Shown one piece after another: positions 11,861 to 23,607 of a stretch of 64,000 bases of DNA (within the stretch, counting starts at the first letter, position 1; each line of letters begins with the position of its first letter). This DNA comes from Vanilla planifolia (taxonomy: Eukaryota; Streptophyta; Magnoliopsida; Asparagales; Orchidaceae): assembly GCA_023846275.1 (NCBI GenBank), contig JAIUJO010000158.1, forward strand, positions 591,528 through 655,527. The letters run 5' to 3'. The translations under genes and the position numbers were made by a program. Below the pieces are notes generated by a model, which was given only the letters and a program-made list of their open reading frames with translations, did not search any database and was not told where the DNA came from.

Positions 11861-14800
11861 CATATCAAAATAAATAATCAAGATTATTATATAGAATATC
11901 AGGGAACAAGGGATAAGGAATTGATGGGATATTTGCAAAAGATAGTTAGAACATGTGACATCACAGTGGTGGCACTTGTGGAAACTAGGGTGGATAATTT
12001 CAATGGGAAAGATGCAAATTTGCTGCTCAATAGAGGCTGGGAGTTTGTTGTGCAACCCTCGACTAGGTTTTTTGGAGACATGTTGGTTCTTTGGAGTAGC
12101 TGGATAGATCTTGTTGTGATCAAAATTTTGTCGCAAGTACTTGTGGTGTAGGCAAGGGCTGGTGATGCTAAGGTGCAAAAATGTTGCGTTGTGTATGCTT
12201 CCAGGGGGCCTACTAAGTAGCCAATTATATGGGAAACCTTGAAAGAGGTTGCTAATAGTAAGGGACCTATGCTTGTTGTGGGGGACTTAAATGTTATGAT
12301 GTCATTAGAGGAGAAAAAAGGAGAAAGTGGTTCAAGTGCAAATTTGGTTAGTAAGAACTTGTTTGGATCATGCAACAGTTTGAGTTGATGGACCTGGGAT
12401 ATTTTTGCAATACGTATAGGTGATGCAATGGGATAGAAGAAAGTACTAGATTTTTGGAGAGGCTTGATAGGATGCTAATGAATCTTTAGGGAATCTATGC
12501 TTTTTTTAGAAATATGGTGTCTTATCTATCAATCATTGGATCATATCACTGCCTCTCACTCATAGAGATGGGTAGGGAGAAGGGGATGGCCACTAAAGAA
12601 GAAATCAAATTGAAAGCATTTGGTTTAATTTTATCTTAGACTATGGCTGTTGTGTAGAATGTGTAGAATAGATTAGCTAGAGGGAATCCCATGAAGAGCG
12701 TATCTACAAAATTTTGTAGATCCTTAGTTGCTTTGCGAATGTGAAGTAACATTGAGATGCGTAGATTAATCTATAGGAATGGCAAACAAGAAATGGATAT
12801 TCACTATCTACAACTCAAGGAGTTAAAAATGGGTTTGAATGAATAGGAGCACATCCAACTTTGGCATCATATTCCATCATTCAATAAGGCAACTACACTT
12901 GAGGTGCGATGGTGGTGACAGTGAGCTATGTTTCAATGTGCTCAATTGGGAGATTGTAATACTAGGTTCTTCTAGGCAGCAACAACATATATGCAGATGG
13001 ATAAGCATATTTTGTATTTGAAGGATGGCAAAGGGGATGTGGGAAGCTCTATAGAGAATATTAAGTACTTATTGATTAACCACTTTGAAAAGAAGTGGTG
13101 TAATGATGATGTCTACAACCCTCCACTTCACTTCCAGCCATACAGATGCATTAAAAGTGAATATGTACAAATGCTAATTATGTAAGTTACTGAGAAAGAA
13201 GTCAAGAGTGCTGTTAGATCTATTAAAAAGAATAAGATGCCAGGAATGGATGAAGTGATAGTAGTATTTGTGCATTGGTAATAGGCTATTACTCAAGGTG
13301 ATATTATTATTGTTGTGTTGCAATATTTTCACGATGGGCAGTTGCCAAAATTTTTTATGGACACTCTCATTATATTGATCCAAAAAGTGAAAAGTGCAGA
13401 CGAACTAAAATAGTTTAGGAATATAAACTTGTGTAATATTACATACAAAATTGTGGAAGATCTTGGTGGTAAGACTAGAGAAAGTATTACCTAAGTTAAT
13501 CCTAAGGGACAAGGTGCATTTGTGTTAGGCAGATATGTCTCTAATAATATTTTTATTACTCAGCAAAAGACAACCTATATGAACTCTTCTACATCTAGGG
13601 AGGGACTTATGGCAATTAAGGTGGATATGAAACAAGCGTACGATAAGGTTAGATGAAAGTTTGTTATTGATATGATGAAATTCTTAGGCTTTCCTTTGCT
13701 ATGGTGTGAGTAGGTAAATTCTTGTATCTCGATCCCAAGGTTTGGGTTGTTACCAAATGGTACTAGACTCTTATGGATTGAGGCCACTAGAGGTTTGAGA
13801 TGTGGGTGCCCTTTGTCAACCTATTTGTTTACCATTGCATCTAAATTCTTGTCTTGGGTGGTTATGGAGCACGAAACTATGGTGGCATTTGGGTTTCACA
13901 GTGGGGTAGTCTCCCTGGTCATTTCACACTTACTCTATGCTGATGATGTGATATTGTATGCTCTTGCCACATGTGTTACTGTTAGTACTGTTAAGAAAAT
14001 TATAGAGGAGTATGAGAAGCACTCTAGACAAAAGGTGAATCTCAATAAATCTAGAGTCTATTTTTAGCAAAGGTATGCAGGCAAAAAGAGAAAGATGGTG
14101 CCTAGAATGGTTCATATGATTCAAGCAAAAAATAATAATTAATAAAGGGTTCCAAATTTGGTGAATCTATTAAGAATGGGGAAGCTCAACTTTATTATTC
14201 GGAGAGTGGAAAAATATGTTGCGAGATGGAGAATTTGATCTCTTTCTTTGGTAAAAAGGATTGTTACGATCAATTTGGTGTTGTTAGCCATTATTAATTT
14301 CTATTTGAGCCTCTATGTGGTGTTAAAGAGTTTAATAAATTAGTAGGAGAAGCTGTTTAGAAGCTACTTATTATGTGGTGTAAGTGAGGGCCATGCACTG
14401 CATTATATGAATTAGAGATCTATCACACTACCATAGGGTTAGGGAGGTTTAGGAATCCATGACAACATTATTTGGTAATGTGTCTTGACTATAAAGCAAT
14501 ACAGAAGGATCTTGGTAAGGGAAGATTGCGTGTTTATTGATGTGATGTAAAGTAAATATTTTTTGGGAGAGAAGATGGAAGGCATTCCCTAGACAGCCTT
14601 ACAAGCTTGTAGGCTCATCATGGATGCAGTGCCACGAGCTGCCTCAAGCTTTGGGTGAAGAATAGGTGATGGTATCGATGTGTATTTTGCTGAAGACAAT
14701 TAGCTTGGATTTCTTCCAATTAAGTGGTGGCCAAAGTTTATCAAAATGGATGGGGAGTGGACAAATAAAGTATAGGAGTGTATCCTTATGCATGGGGAGT

Positions 14801-15990
14801 GGGATGTAAGTAAAGAAAAAAATTGAGTGGATGATTTTTTGCTTGACAGAGTGTTGCACCTCCCTAGCATGTTGAATGGTCGCAAGGACCAGCTACTTCA
14901 AATAAAAACTAAGAACGTTAAAGTGAACAACTCTAACCTCTATTGTAGGATGATACATACAAAATTTTTAAACACGAATGAGGACTCATTGGTTGCTACA
15001 AGCAACTTTGGATGGATTTGACAGCTCAAGTACTTCTTGGAGTGAAGCTTTTCATTTGGTGGTCAAGCAAGAACTGCATTACTAGTACTATATGGTTACT
15101 GTAAAGTAGAATTGTAATGTATGAGGGCTGCATTTGTGGCTGCAAGGAGGCTGAGACACTGCATCACCTACTATGTGATTGTTGAATCACGAGGGAAATT
15201 TGGGACATGCTATGCATGATGGAGACGATTGCAGCAATTTATCCTAATAATAGTAAGGATGTTATAACGCTACAAGAGGTCTATAGTAGCATGGATACAA
15301 ATATTTTGGAGCATGGCAGGGTGATGAAGAAAGTTGTATTTGTTGTAATGACCTTTTACTATCTTTGTACAAAAAAACCTAAAAAAACATAATTAGCAGA
15401 TCATTAGCAATGTTGTTCTATTGAGAACGATCTAATTAGACATTGGGGCTACTTTAGAACGTTTCAATTTGGATTCATCCATGTCCTATGGGAATCCACA
15501 AAAGCCACATAAGTTAAACGTAGCTTCTTGTTAGGCTCCTCCTCCAACTGGTTTGATTAAAATTAACTATGACATGGCTATTCGAGGTGATGTTGTGAGG
15601 ATGAGGATCTTAGTTAGAGATCGCCTTGGGTACTCTAGGTAGATGTGTTTACTATTAGGCAAGCATTACTATGGATGTTGATGTCATTTTGGAGATTGAG
15701 TTTGCTCAGGTCTAAGCTCTTGGATTTTCATGCAGTTGGTTCCAGCCTAATTCTACTTTAGCAATACTGGAGTTTGAAAAACTGTTAGGTGAGCTTACCT
15801 GTGGAGGCAAGTACATGGATGACCTTATGTTCATTAAAGATTTGGATGCTTTCATGTTGACTCACATATACAGGCAAGGTAAGGTTCTACTAATTGGGTG
15901 ATGCAGCATGCTTTTGTTTATTTTTCTTAAGATTGAGGTATGTCCCTTCATAAGCCACTTTTGTTGCTATTGTATTTCGACTTTTTGTTT
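11861..15990 (+). pseudogene. LINE ORF2 remnant (EN-linker-RT-zf-RVT-RNase H), L2
   Basis: EN (about 11,890-12,600) shows GTRDKELMGYLQKIV, VVALVETRV with the catalytic Glu, VVGDLNVM near 12,280, RFLERLDRMLMN near 12,450 and a YHCLSL remnant of the SDH motif. The linker (12,600-13,190) is followed by RT. RT has GQGAFVLGR (about 13,510), VDMKQAYDKV (about 13,625), ATRGLRCGCPLSTYLFTIAS (about 13,785) and YADDVILYA at 13,936. The zf-RVT-like part lies at about 14,980-15,200. RNase H starts near 15,540 with KINYDMAIRGDVV. An open stretch of 106 codons covers RT motifs at 13,747-14,067, but frameshifts and stops elsewhere disable the protein. Confidence 0.88.
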
Positions 15991-16057
15991 GTTCCTCCAT
16001 AAAATACTTTTTATAGTATGTGGTTGTTTACATATTATGAAGGAACCCAAATACTTT

Positions 16058-17050
16058 GGAGTGGATGGAATTTTGAGTGGAGGGACAATTTGGAGTGGAT
16101 GGAGATTTCATATCTCCTAGTGATAGGATGGCTGATAGTGGGTTCTGCATGGTGACGACTGCTACTCTAATATGCTGTGTGAGATGTCGTGCCACCTTGG
16201 TGCCATGTGATCATCTCACAGGTGTATTTGGTGGTTAATTATAGCTATGACAGTGTGCGAGTTCTAGACAAAAGGGATGGTGGTTATAATTGATAGTGGG
16301 ATGTCGAAATTTTGAAGGTATTGCATGCTGAAGGAGTGAAAAGAATGATTGGAGCTATGTATTTATCATTGGTTGAGCTCTAATTTATTTTTCTATGTCT
16401 TGAGTGATCACCATAATTGTAAAAATAGGTTTTCTTGTAGTAACACCTAAGGTAGGTGGGTATTCAAAAATAATATTTAATTAAATCATCCACCTGCTTG
16501 AGGCTAAATGTCATAAAGCACTGTGAAAAGTGAACTGTAATTTCTCAACTGCAAAGAGTGATTTGAATATTCTCAAGGTGCCTTGCTTAACATAATTAAG
16601 TGAATTTTGTTGTTACTGTAAGCAATTATTTTTGTTTGTATTTACTATTCAGAAGGTGGTTTCAATAAAATTTGCATATTATTGAGCTTGAGTGAATTGA
16701 TTACTAAGGATTCCTTAATTTAAATTGGTGTATGCTGTATCCATACTATATGTTAAAAACTACAAAATGGCTGCTACTTCTACAAATTACAAGTAGGCTT
16801 AGTTTGGCTTACTATTATAGTGACAAGCACATGCAAACCATTTGTTGTGAATTAATTCAATTAGGTTTATTGTATCCACATTGTTTGCCAAAATTGTTGA
16901 AAAGAACTCCATCTCTCCATTTCCTGAGGGTTAATCTATTTGCTGGTTATTGAAATTGTGTAATTGCTTCTTAATTTAGTGCTCTACAAATTGGCTGTTT
17001 GTGCATTATTGGGAGGGGTTAAAAGTGCTTGTTGGTGTGATCAAATTTGA
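16058..17050 (+). promoter_or_regulatory. LINE L3 5' UTR
   Basis: The leader (16,058-16,120) has GTGGATGGAATTTTGAG-like short repeats ending in gatttcatatctcc. Then comes gataggatggctgatagtggg, like 36,130-36,160 in L8. About 900 bp without a convincing ORF follow, longer than in the other copies. It is T-rich towards ORF1. No intact CACGTG is present. Confidence 0.45.
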
Positions 17051-18060
17051 TGGAAATGGATGGAAGCAAATTAAGTAAGGTAAAAAAAAAACCAGTGCTC
17101 CAATCTAGTTATCACCAATGCATATTGAAATTTGGGAATGTAGCAATAAGGTTGGATCTACTAGTAGGAATGTTATCCTTATCCTTGTGGTTACTATAGT
17201 ATTGACTGAGAATGCTTGTGATAATGCTAAATTTATTGAATGTGGGGTAATTAAAAAATCTAAATCTAATGACGTTGGCACAAAGTTATTATTTACTTTA
17301 GAAGAGGGAAATGAAAACGTTGTAATCATCATATATGTGGTGTGTCAAATTTTGAATTCCTCAAGCTACAAATAGAAAAGGGTGTTGGGAAACATGGAAA
17401 ATGGCATAATGTAGGAGTGTTTGGTTATCTCAAATAATGTTGTCATTGAAGGGAGGTAGCATTCTCAAGATACACCAAGGAATGAAGGTTGCAGGGAGGA
17501 AGATGTGGTTACTAGGAACGCACAACAATAGCAACATTTTGAATTCTCAAAAGGATTTCACTACCCTCACAAAGAGGCAAAGCAACTGCAAGATAAGAAG
17601 GAAGGCTTAGGCGAGAAGGAGGAAAAGTAAAACAATGTAAACTTTAGAGATGCATCATTGGCAACCAGCATGAGGAAGATAATGGGTAGGGTGTTTTGGA
17701 GAGGCCTTCATTTGTAGATGTGGAAAATTTAGCTCTACAGAAGGTTGACTTAAATATGCATGATGAAATCCTTATGTCTGATTCAACTTGTTAGAGACAG
17801 ATTGAATTGCATAAGTACAATCTAGTGGACAAAGTTTATCACAAAAACTTGTCATTCTATTTGTATGCAAAGGTTTTACAAAGAAGATGGGTCCATCTAA
17901 ATTACTTCAAAATCTTAGACCTATCAGTTGGTTGCTTTAGTTTGCATTTTGAATTAATGGAAAAGAGGAGTACTCTTGGCTTAAAGGGCCTTGGTAGGTA
18001 ACTTGCTATACAATTAGGTTGGATATGTGGAGTCCTAACTTTAGGCCAACTCAAAATGTA
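17051..18060 (+). pseudogene. LINE ORF1 remnant, 3'-truncated, L3
   Basis: A lysine-rich start (MEMDGSKLSKVKKKP) is followed by an open stretch at 17,118-17,375 (SNKVGSTSRNVILILVVTIV and on), matching L8 ORF1 in layout. At 17,807-18,001 comes a DUF4283-like part, RRWVHLNYFKILDLSVGCFS, comparable to RWWLFKSFKILDLSSSSFCQ in L4. It breaks off near 18,060, before the zinc knuckle. It is a dead fragment. Confidence 0.7.
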
Positions 18061-21000
18061 TTATGCTACATTTCATAAGGGATGAATCTGCTACATCATA
18101 GAGTTGGATCTCAATGGATCATGGCATTAAGGCCACTCTTCAATTTGTAATGACCTGTGATAACTTTAAGTCAACTATAAAGAATTCCACCAATAGTTGT
18201 CATTCTTAACTATATCTTCTTATGGTGATCATGCCATACAACTTATTATGACACTAGATTAGCCAGTGGTTGTGCACCTTTGGAGTGACAAGCCTCTGTT
18301 ATCAAACAATAGTAAATTGATAAGCCTAAGCATTGCAACTTAGCATGGATTCTAACTTAGAGGTGTTAAGTCATAATTCTACACACATAGCTTGCCCACC
18401 ACTGGCTTTTCAACCTACAATTATGAACAATTGTGTGAATTAATGATTCTTCTCGTACTTGGTTGAATTACCAACACAAGACATTCATTAATAGGGTAAA
18501 ATAAACCAATCTTATGATAGTCTAAACCCAACGCATGTTCATTTTTGGTGGGTGAACAATCCAACAATTGTTGAATTCTTCTTCACAATTATAAGAAGAG
18601 TAAACATCGAAGGATCAAAATGTATTGTCGCTATGAACACTCGATTACCGCAAACCAGTTATCTCTGCGGTAACTTTTCTAACACCTCTAGCTTCAAATT
18701 TTGAAAGCTTAGAAGATACATACACCACACTTTCGCTATACGTATTTGTATTAAAAATTATAATCAAATGAGCCTTTACCCTTTTGCTTCACATGAGAGT
18801 TTTGTTCTCATTGAGCTCATCTTAGGACACCTGTGTTATCTCTTAACAGGTGTGTCGCCCCAACCCAACTCCCCAACTGACAATGTCTTCTACACTGATC
18901 AACTTGTCGAGGTGAAGTTGGAGCCAAAAGGAGTGGTTGGGCCCCAACTCCATCTCACTAAAAAAGTAAAATAATATTAAAAAATAATGGTATTTCAATT
19001 TTGTTAGAACATTGACTCCTACATATCCTACACCTCTAAGTCATTTCACAAATTCAAATTAGAGTCATGTTCAATGTGGACTTCTTTCCCCATTTATTTT
19101 GTAAAGCCTATTCCCTTGGTTGTTGGTTCACTTGAATGTAGATAGGGACAATGTTAATCTCATTAATCCATTCTTGATTAGCACTAATTAAATGATGAAG
19201 CATTTGGTTACCTTAATAGAGTCATAGTTACTCCTACCATTTACTTATGCTTGGTTGAATTTCTTCACTTTAACATTAAGAGCACTAAGCAAAAATCACA
19301 ATATGTGAGCATCCTCAAGGACCATCACATTGCTTTGTTTTAATTAAATAATTTGATTCTCGATGTTTGTTCAAGTTCAGAGTTAATTATTCAATGCCGG
19401 GGGAAGGACCCATAAGGGTCACTCCTAATTTTTTCTGAAGTCAAGACATGTTGACATACTCTCACTGCACAAACAGATTGAGTAGTCCACCTACAACTAA
19501 TTGGTTTGGGATTGTGACCATCGTGCTAAACTATAAAGCCAATCCAATTCCCAAAGTTGCAAATCCATTGTGTCAACTTCCTTTCCTACATTGCTCCGTC
19601 AATTAGAGGCTATTTACCTTGAAGACCTCATGCAATTATGAGTACGATCAGTATGGAAGGAAGTCGACAATCTAAATTTTTTAGGGTCACCTAGGACACT
19701 TCAAACATTGCTCAACATGTAGTGCTCTTCTAACTGCTTGGCCCTCTCTCCAACTGAGTTGTTCCTAGGGCTAATAGGATGTTAAGTACAAAACATTACT
19801 CTTTTTAAGGTCCCCCACCAACATCACCATACCACTTGACATTGGCATTGACCACCATAACCCAGCTCAAGAATTTTAAGTCAACCTGGCTTTAAAGCTC
19901 ATTCCAAATGACACTCTCTAGCTATTTTCTCCCATCTCTTAAGATCATCTAACCCATGGTCAAGTGTCATTCATATGGAACCTTTCCCACCTTTGGCCTT
20001 AAAATTTCTCATTTGAATATTTGTTATTACCAATAAGATCTACACCAACGAATGCTCCATGCAGGATCACGCTTTGAGTTTTGTAGCGACCATTAAACCA
20101 TCCTACAAATAAACACCCTACATTGTACCGATGGTTAGGTGTGGGTTGGATGCTTTAGTGCCATCCATTTTTGGGGCTAGTTGATTTGACAGGTGAGTTG
20201 TTATGCACACCTTAGTGGATTTCAACTTCCAAGACCACTGTCCTATTGTCTTAATCAACCAACAACCATTGTGGTCTCCATGTTAGCACATAGTTAGACA
20301 CTATAACCTAGCTTTTAGTTCATCTAACATTACTAGTTCTACTTAACAAAACTAGCCAACTTAAACCTTAGATTCCTTGGCTAAACTCATCAAAGTAATC
20401 AAGTCTTCCTACCTATTTATAATTTGAGAATAGGTCGAGGGCATTGTGCTCCCAATGCCTCTAATCACTAGCTTTTCTTGATATAACTCTAACTATGGCT
20501 CTAGCTATCCTAAAGGAAACATCAAAGGGAACTAGCTACTAAATAGTTTGATTAGTGTTTTTCTCTTATATAAGAGTTAGATGAATAATTTGCACATCAG
20601 TATCACTGTGAGCCTCCACTGGAGATTCCTTTGGCTTAACCCCACTCAGGCATACTTCACCATCTTTCAGGTCTCAACAAGCATGCTGTTACTCAAACCC
20701 TATACAGATGATATGGGTTGATTGGTGGCTCACCACTCAAATAAAGATACCACCAATTATATTCCGTACACCTTCTAGTCTTGCTCATAAATTAATTTGC
20801 AACCATGTCAAACTACTTCATTCGTGTTTCGAGACAGGTTAGATTGAGAGCCTACTAGTCAGTAGCAATGCACGTGTTTCATCCATGGGATGCCTTGATG
20901 GTGCAATCATTATCACCAGTCGCGATGAAGATTTCTCTGTGAGTGACATCTACCCAAGCTCCAATCGCTGTGATGGCTCAAGAGGGTCTACTCCTTGAGC

Positions 21001-22824
21001 AATGTAACAAACCATCTAACAACATTATGCATCAAATCCAGGTGCACCACCAACCCCCATCTATTTCCTTCACAATAATTACAAGCACTCTTTAACTCCC
21101 TTTTCAAAATTCTTTTCAACTTTCTCTCAATTTACTTATTTATTATAGATCTCAAGCAATTATGTAGCCTTGGATAGAATTTACAACCCAATATGGGTTG
21201 CATTTCCAAATAGCCTGACTCGTTGATACTGACTTATGTAGTAGTAAGGTATGAGCCGATTGGGGCAATCACCCCACCCCAATGCTGCTTTGTAGGGGAC
21301 ATGATCCTAATTTGTCACTAAGGATTCCTCTCTATGCTATAGTTTAGGCTTTTGATTACCTAATTTCTAAATTGAGATGCTCCCATTTTACTAACCATTA
21401 CTAAGGAAATCCTCATAAGTTCCTTCTCCTTTACTTATTTATATGTTTAAACTCAGTAGGTAGCCTCACATAACATGGGTTCATAATTCAACACCTTTGA
21501 GCATGGAGTTGGACATTTGAGGTGCAATAAATTTCTTTGCAACATCAATTTTTATTGGCCAACACCACAACACTCTACGGCATCCACCTCTTGTAATGCC
21601 GATAGTCAAACATCATCAAACACTTCAACATGCCATGCCATAGCATGGGGTATCATCAATTGTCTCCAAACAAGGGTCAGAGATCCAATCCAATGCATCT
21701 AGACTTTTATAAGGAGCAACAGGGTGCATTACACCCATGTAGGCATGCCTTCAACTTGTATCCTTAGGCACGACTTACTTCCAAAAAATATATGGTTTAT
21801 GGGATTTTACAACTCAAAGCATGTATCACATTTAACTACATTCTTCGTCAATGCAAGAGCCAAGATATCAATTGTTAAGAGGTTTTGATGTTTGATAGCC
21901 AAGCCTCAATGAACCTAATGAAGCACAACATACTCATTTACTAGTTGAGCATTTTCTCTCCCTTAGTGCATTACTATGTCATAGGATGTTGTTTATTCCT
22001 CGAAACATTGAGCCCCATGTAGAAGAAAACCACAAGCTATAAAAGAATGCAACGTCAAACAATTGTTGCACCTCCACATATTACACAGATCACTCCATCA
22101 TTCATACCTATCATCATTGATCATTCCGTAGTTTTAGCTATGAAAACTATGCTATGACTTCTCTTTCCTCTAAATGATAAGATTCAATGGACTTCTCACT
22201 GAGTCACGTACAACAAACTACCTTCATCACTGTTATCCAAATACTTCTTCAGACCATTCAATCAGTAAAAGCAACAAACACTATGTAAATGGGTAGGGAC
22301 GTAGTCAATGCAAGCTGATGACTCACTTGCTTGGAATTCCTCTTTGAAGACTAACAATTGACATGATCTATCCCCATGATAAAATTTTCATATGATTACC
22401 TAGGCCCTTTGACCAACGTAATGGACTCATTGAATACATTAGTTTAGCACATGTATGGCTCAAAATATTTAAGGGCATCACAAACTTATTATTAAATCAG
22501 ACTTTCATGACCTAAGTGGCCATACTTCCTCTAAGAAGCTAGCCAGAGGGCTAGCACCACACATAGCTAATTAGTAAGCTAAGGTCTCATTTGCTAAAGA
22601 AAATAACCAAATAAATTTCTTCACTAACTAAGAATGACCAACATCACCACCTATAGAATCAAGAAAGAGTTTTTAATCTGTTAATCCTTGCTATGTTTAG
22701 ATATAGTATGCCTCTCTATATTGTCTAAAATTAAGCTATAGAATCCACTCCTGGTACTACTCTTTTGCTAATTCTTTTAAGTTTTAGACTTGCAAACATA
22801 CTACCCTTTGATCCAAAGGACTTT
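18061..22824 (+). mobile_element. Island C: decayed sequence of different composition, probably another LINE family
   Basis: This 4.8-kb stretch is richer in C and A on the + strand than its neighbours and has no long ORF and no obvious terminal repeats. Two motif-level hints point to a LINE on +: a knuckle-like GHLGHFKHCSTC at 19,685-19,720, and an EN-tail-like reading at 20,146-20,256 ending in DHCPIVL. I could not place RT or RNase H. It ends in ATCCAAAGGACTTTT at about 22,824, resembling the 3' terminus of the other copies, and L4 follows. An old LTR element cannot be excluded. Nothing else was recognised here. Confidence 0.45.
19500..20260 (+). pseudogene. Possible ORF1 knuckle and endonuclease tail of family C
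   Basis: One frame around 19,560-19,730 reads LPFLHCSVN, stop, RLFTLKTSCNYEYDQYGRK, then GHLGHFKHCSTC. This resembles the end of a DUF4283 region running into a CCHC knuckle whose first two Cys have decayed. About 320 bp on, one frame (20,146-20,256) reads LDALVPSIFGAS, stop, FDR, stop, VVMHTLVDFNFQDHCPIVL. This fits the C-terminal LDR...H...SDHCPI pattern of LINE endonucleases. Both are judged by eye from short motifs. The gap between them is too short for a full EN, so deletions are likely. Treat as a hint. Confidence 0.35.
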
Positions 22825-22929
22825 TAGGGTTAGTGGTGATTTATAATCGCTTGACAATGGGAAGGCCAGCGGTGCAGTCAGCGTACAGGAAGTGGGGCAC
22901 GATTTTGTGTGGTTTCACATTCATATTGG

Positions 22930-22935
22930 CACGTG
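22930..22935. promoter_or_regulatory. G-box (CACGTG) in L4 5' UTR monomer 1
   Basis: CACGTG lies in ttggcacgtgcac, at the same monomer position as the L2 site. Confidence 0.4.
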
Positions 22936-23056
22936 CACTTGACAAGGAGGCGAGAAGAGGAAGTATAATAGTGTAGCACATGCATGTGAATTCAAATTTG
23001 GTGTTGAGAGTTGCAAAGAAGTTTAGTAAGGTAGAGGCACTACGCCACCTGCAAGA

Positions 23057-23062
23057 CACGTG
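23057..23062. promoter_or_regulatory. G-box (CACGTGGC) in L4 5' UTR monomer 2
   Basis: The site GACACGTGGC is the classic plant G-box context. The L5 equivalent at about 28,725 reads CCATGTGGC, consistent with C-to-T loss at the CpG. Confidence 0.45.
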
Positions 23063-23607
23063 GCATGCTGCATGAAGTGCATGTTTCCCAAGCACGCATT
23101 CACAAAAATTTAAATTTGGTGCTTAAGTGCTACAAAGAAACACTACACGAGGTAAAAGAGTTGCACAAGATGCACGACACATGACAAACTATAAGAAGCA
23201 TGCATTTCACTTATGCACATGTGCAAGGAATTCAGATTTGGTGCCTGTACATTGCGAAGGATGCTATGCGAGTGGGATTCAGCTTCTTGCAAGACGTTTT
23301 GTTTTGCTCATTGTTGTAATAACTATAGGGAAAATTCAACTATGAAGGTCATCTCTACACCCAAAATTTAAAATTTCATATTGTTGGCATGTTGTTTTGC
23401 TATATTGTTGTGTGGAAGTGTTTTTCTTTTACTATTGGAAATGTTTACTATAGCCGTTGGAAGTATTTTTGCTATTGTTGTTACTCTATTATGCTTTAGC
23501 GTTCTATTTAATTATATAGCTATTATGCTATATTATTGCGAAATGTATTTGTTTCTCTACTATTATTGTTAGGGAAGTGTTGGAAATTACTGGAAGTGAG
23601 TTCTAAA

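Larger units (their letters stand above)
8139..16057 (+). mobile_element. L2: most complete degenerate LINE copy in the window
   Basis: The whole layout is present: purine-rich leader and 5' UTR (8,139-8,725), ORF1 (8,726-about 10,690), inter-ORF region (to about 11,860), ORF2 with EN, linker, RT, zf-RVT and RNase H (to about 15,990) and a 3' UTR ending in GGAACCCAAATACTTT at 16,057. At about 7.9 kb it is the best guide to the ancestral element. Stops and frameshifts disable both ORFs. It directly follows L1b and is directly followed by L3, all on +. Confidence 0.85.
16058..18060 (+). mobile_element. L3: LINE 5' half, lost after ORF1
   Basis: It begins at the L2 terminus with a leader of GGAGTGGATGG-like repeats, then a long 5' UTR and most of ORF1. 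Similarity to the other copies stops near 18,060, just after the GLDVWSPNFRPTQN-like strand of the DUF4283 section. No ORF2 follows, and unrelated-looking sequence begins. Its ORF1 is closest to L8 (GSK..K.KKK.. start, then I..VVTIVLTE against IVSTIEG), so L3 and L8 form a subfamily apart from L1, L2, L4 and L5. Loss of a 3' half is not what simple LINE insertion gives, so a later deletion or recombination is likely. Confidence 0.75.
22870..23290 (+). repeat. Tandem ~120-bp promoter-like monomers in the L4 5' UTR
   Basis: The landmark aattcaaatttggtg occurs at about 22,990, 23,108 and 23,230, spaced 118 and 122 bp. Each unit has gcaaagaa-type, gtagaggcactacgcc-type and gcatgcatttcac-type segments, so there are about three degenerate units. 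The 5'-most unit and the middle unit each contain CACGTG. The same monomers occur in L5 and partly in L1 and L2. Confidence 0.75.

Noticed and set aside
11899-12375. A 158-codon frame on the minus strand, the longest in the window
   Set aside because: It lies exactly antisense to the LINE L2 endonuclease, whose + strand reading has the recognisable motifs.
18061-22824. An LTR retrotransposon with terminal repeats
   Set aside because: I found no matching direct repeats at the ends, no recognisable primer-binding site, and no readable integrase or protease.
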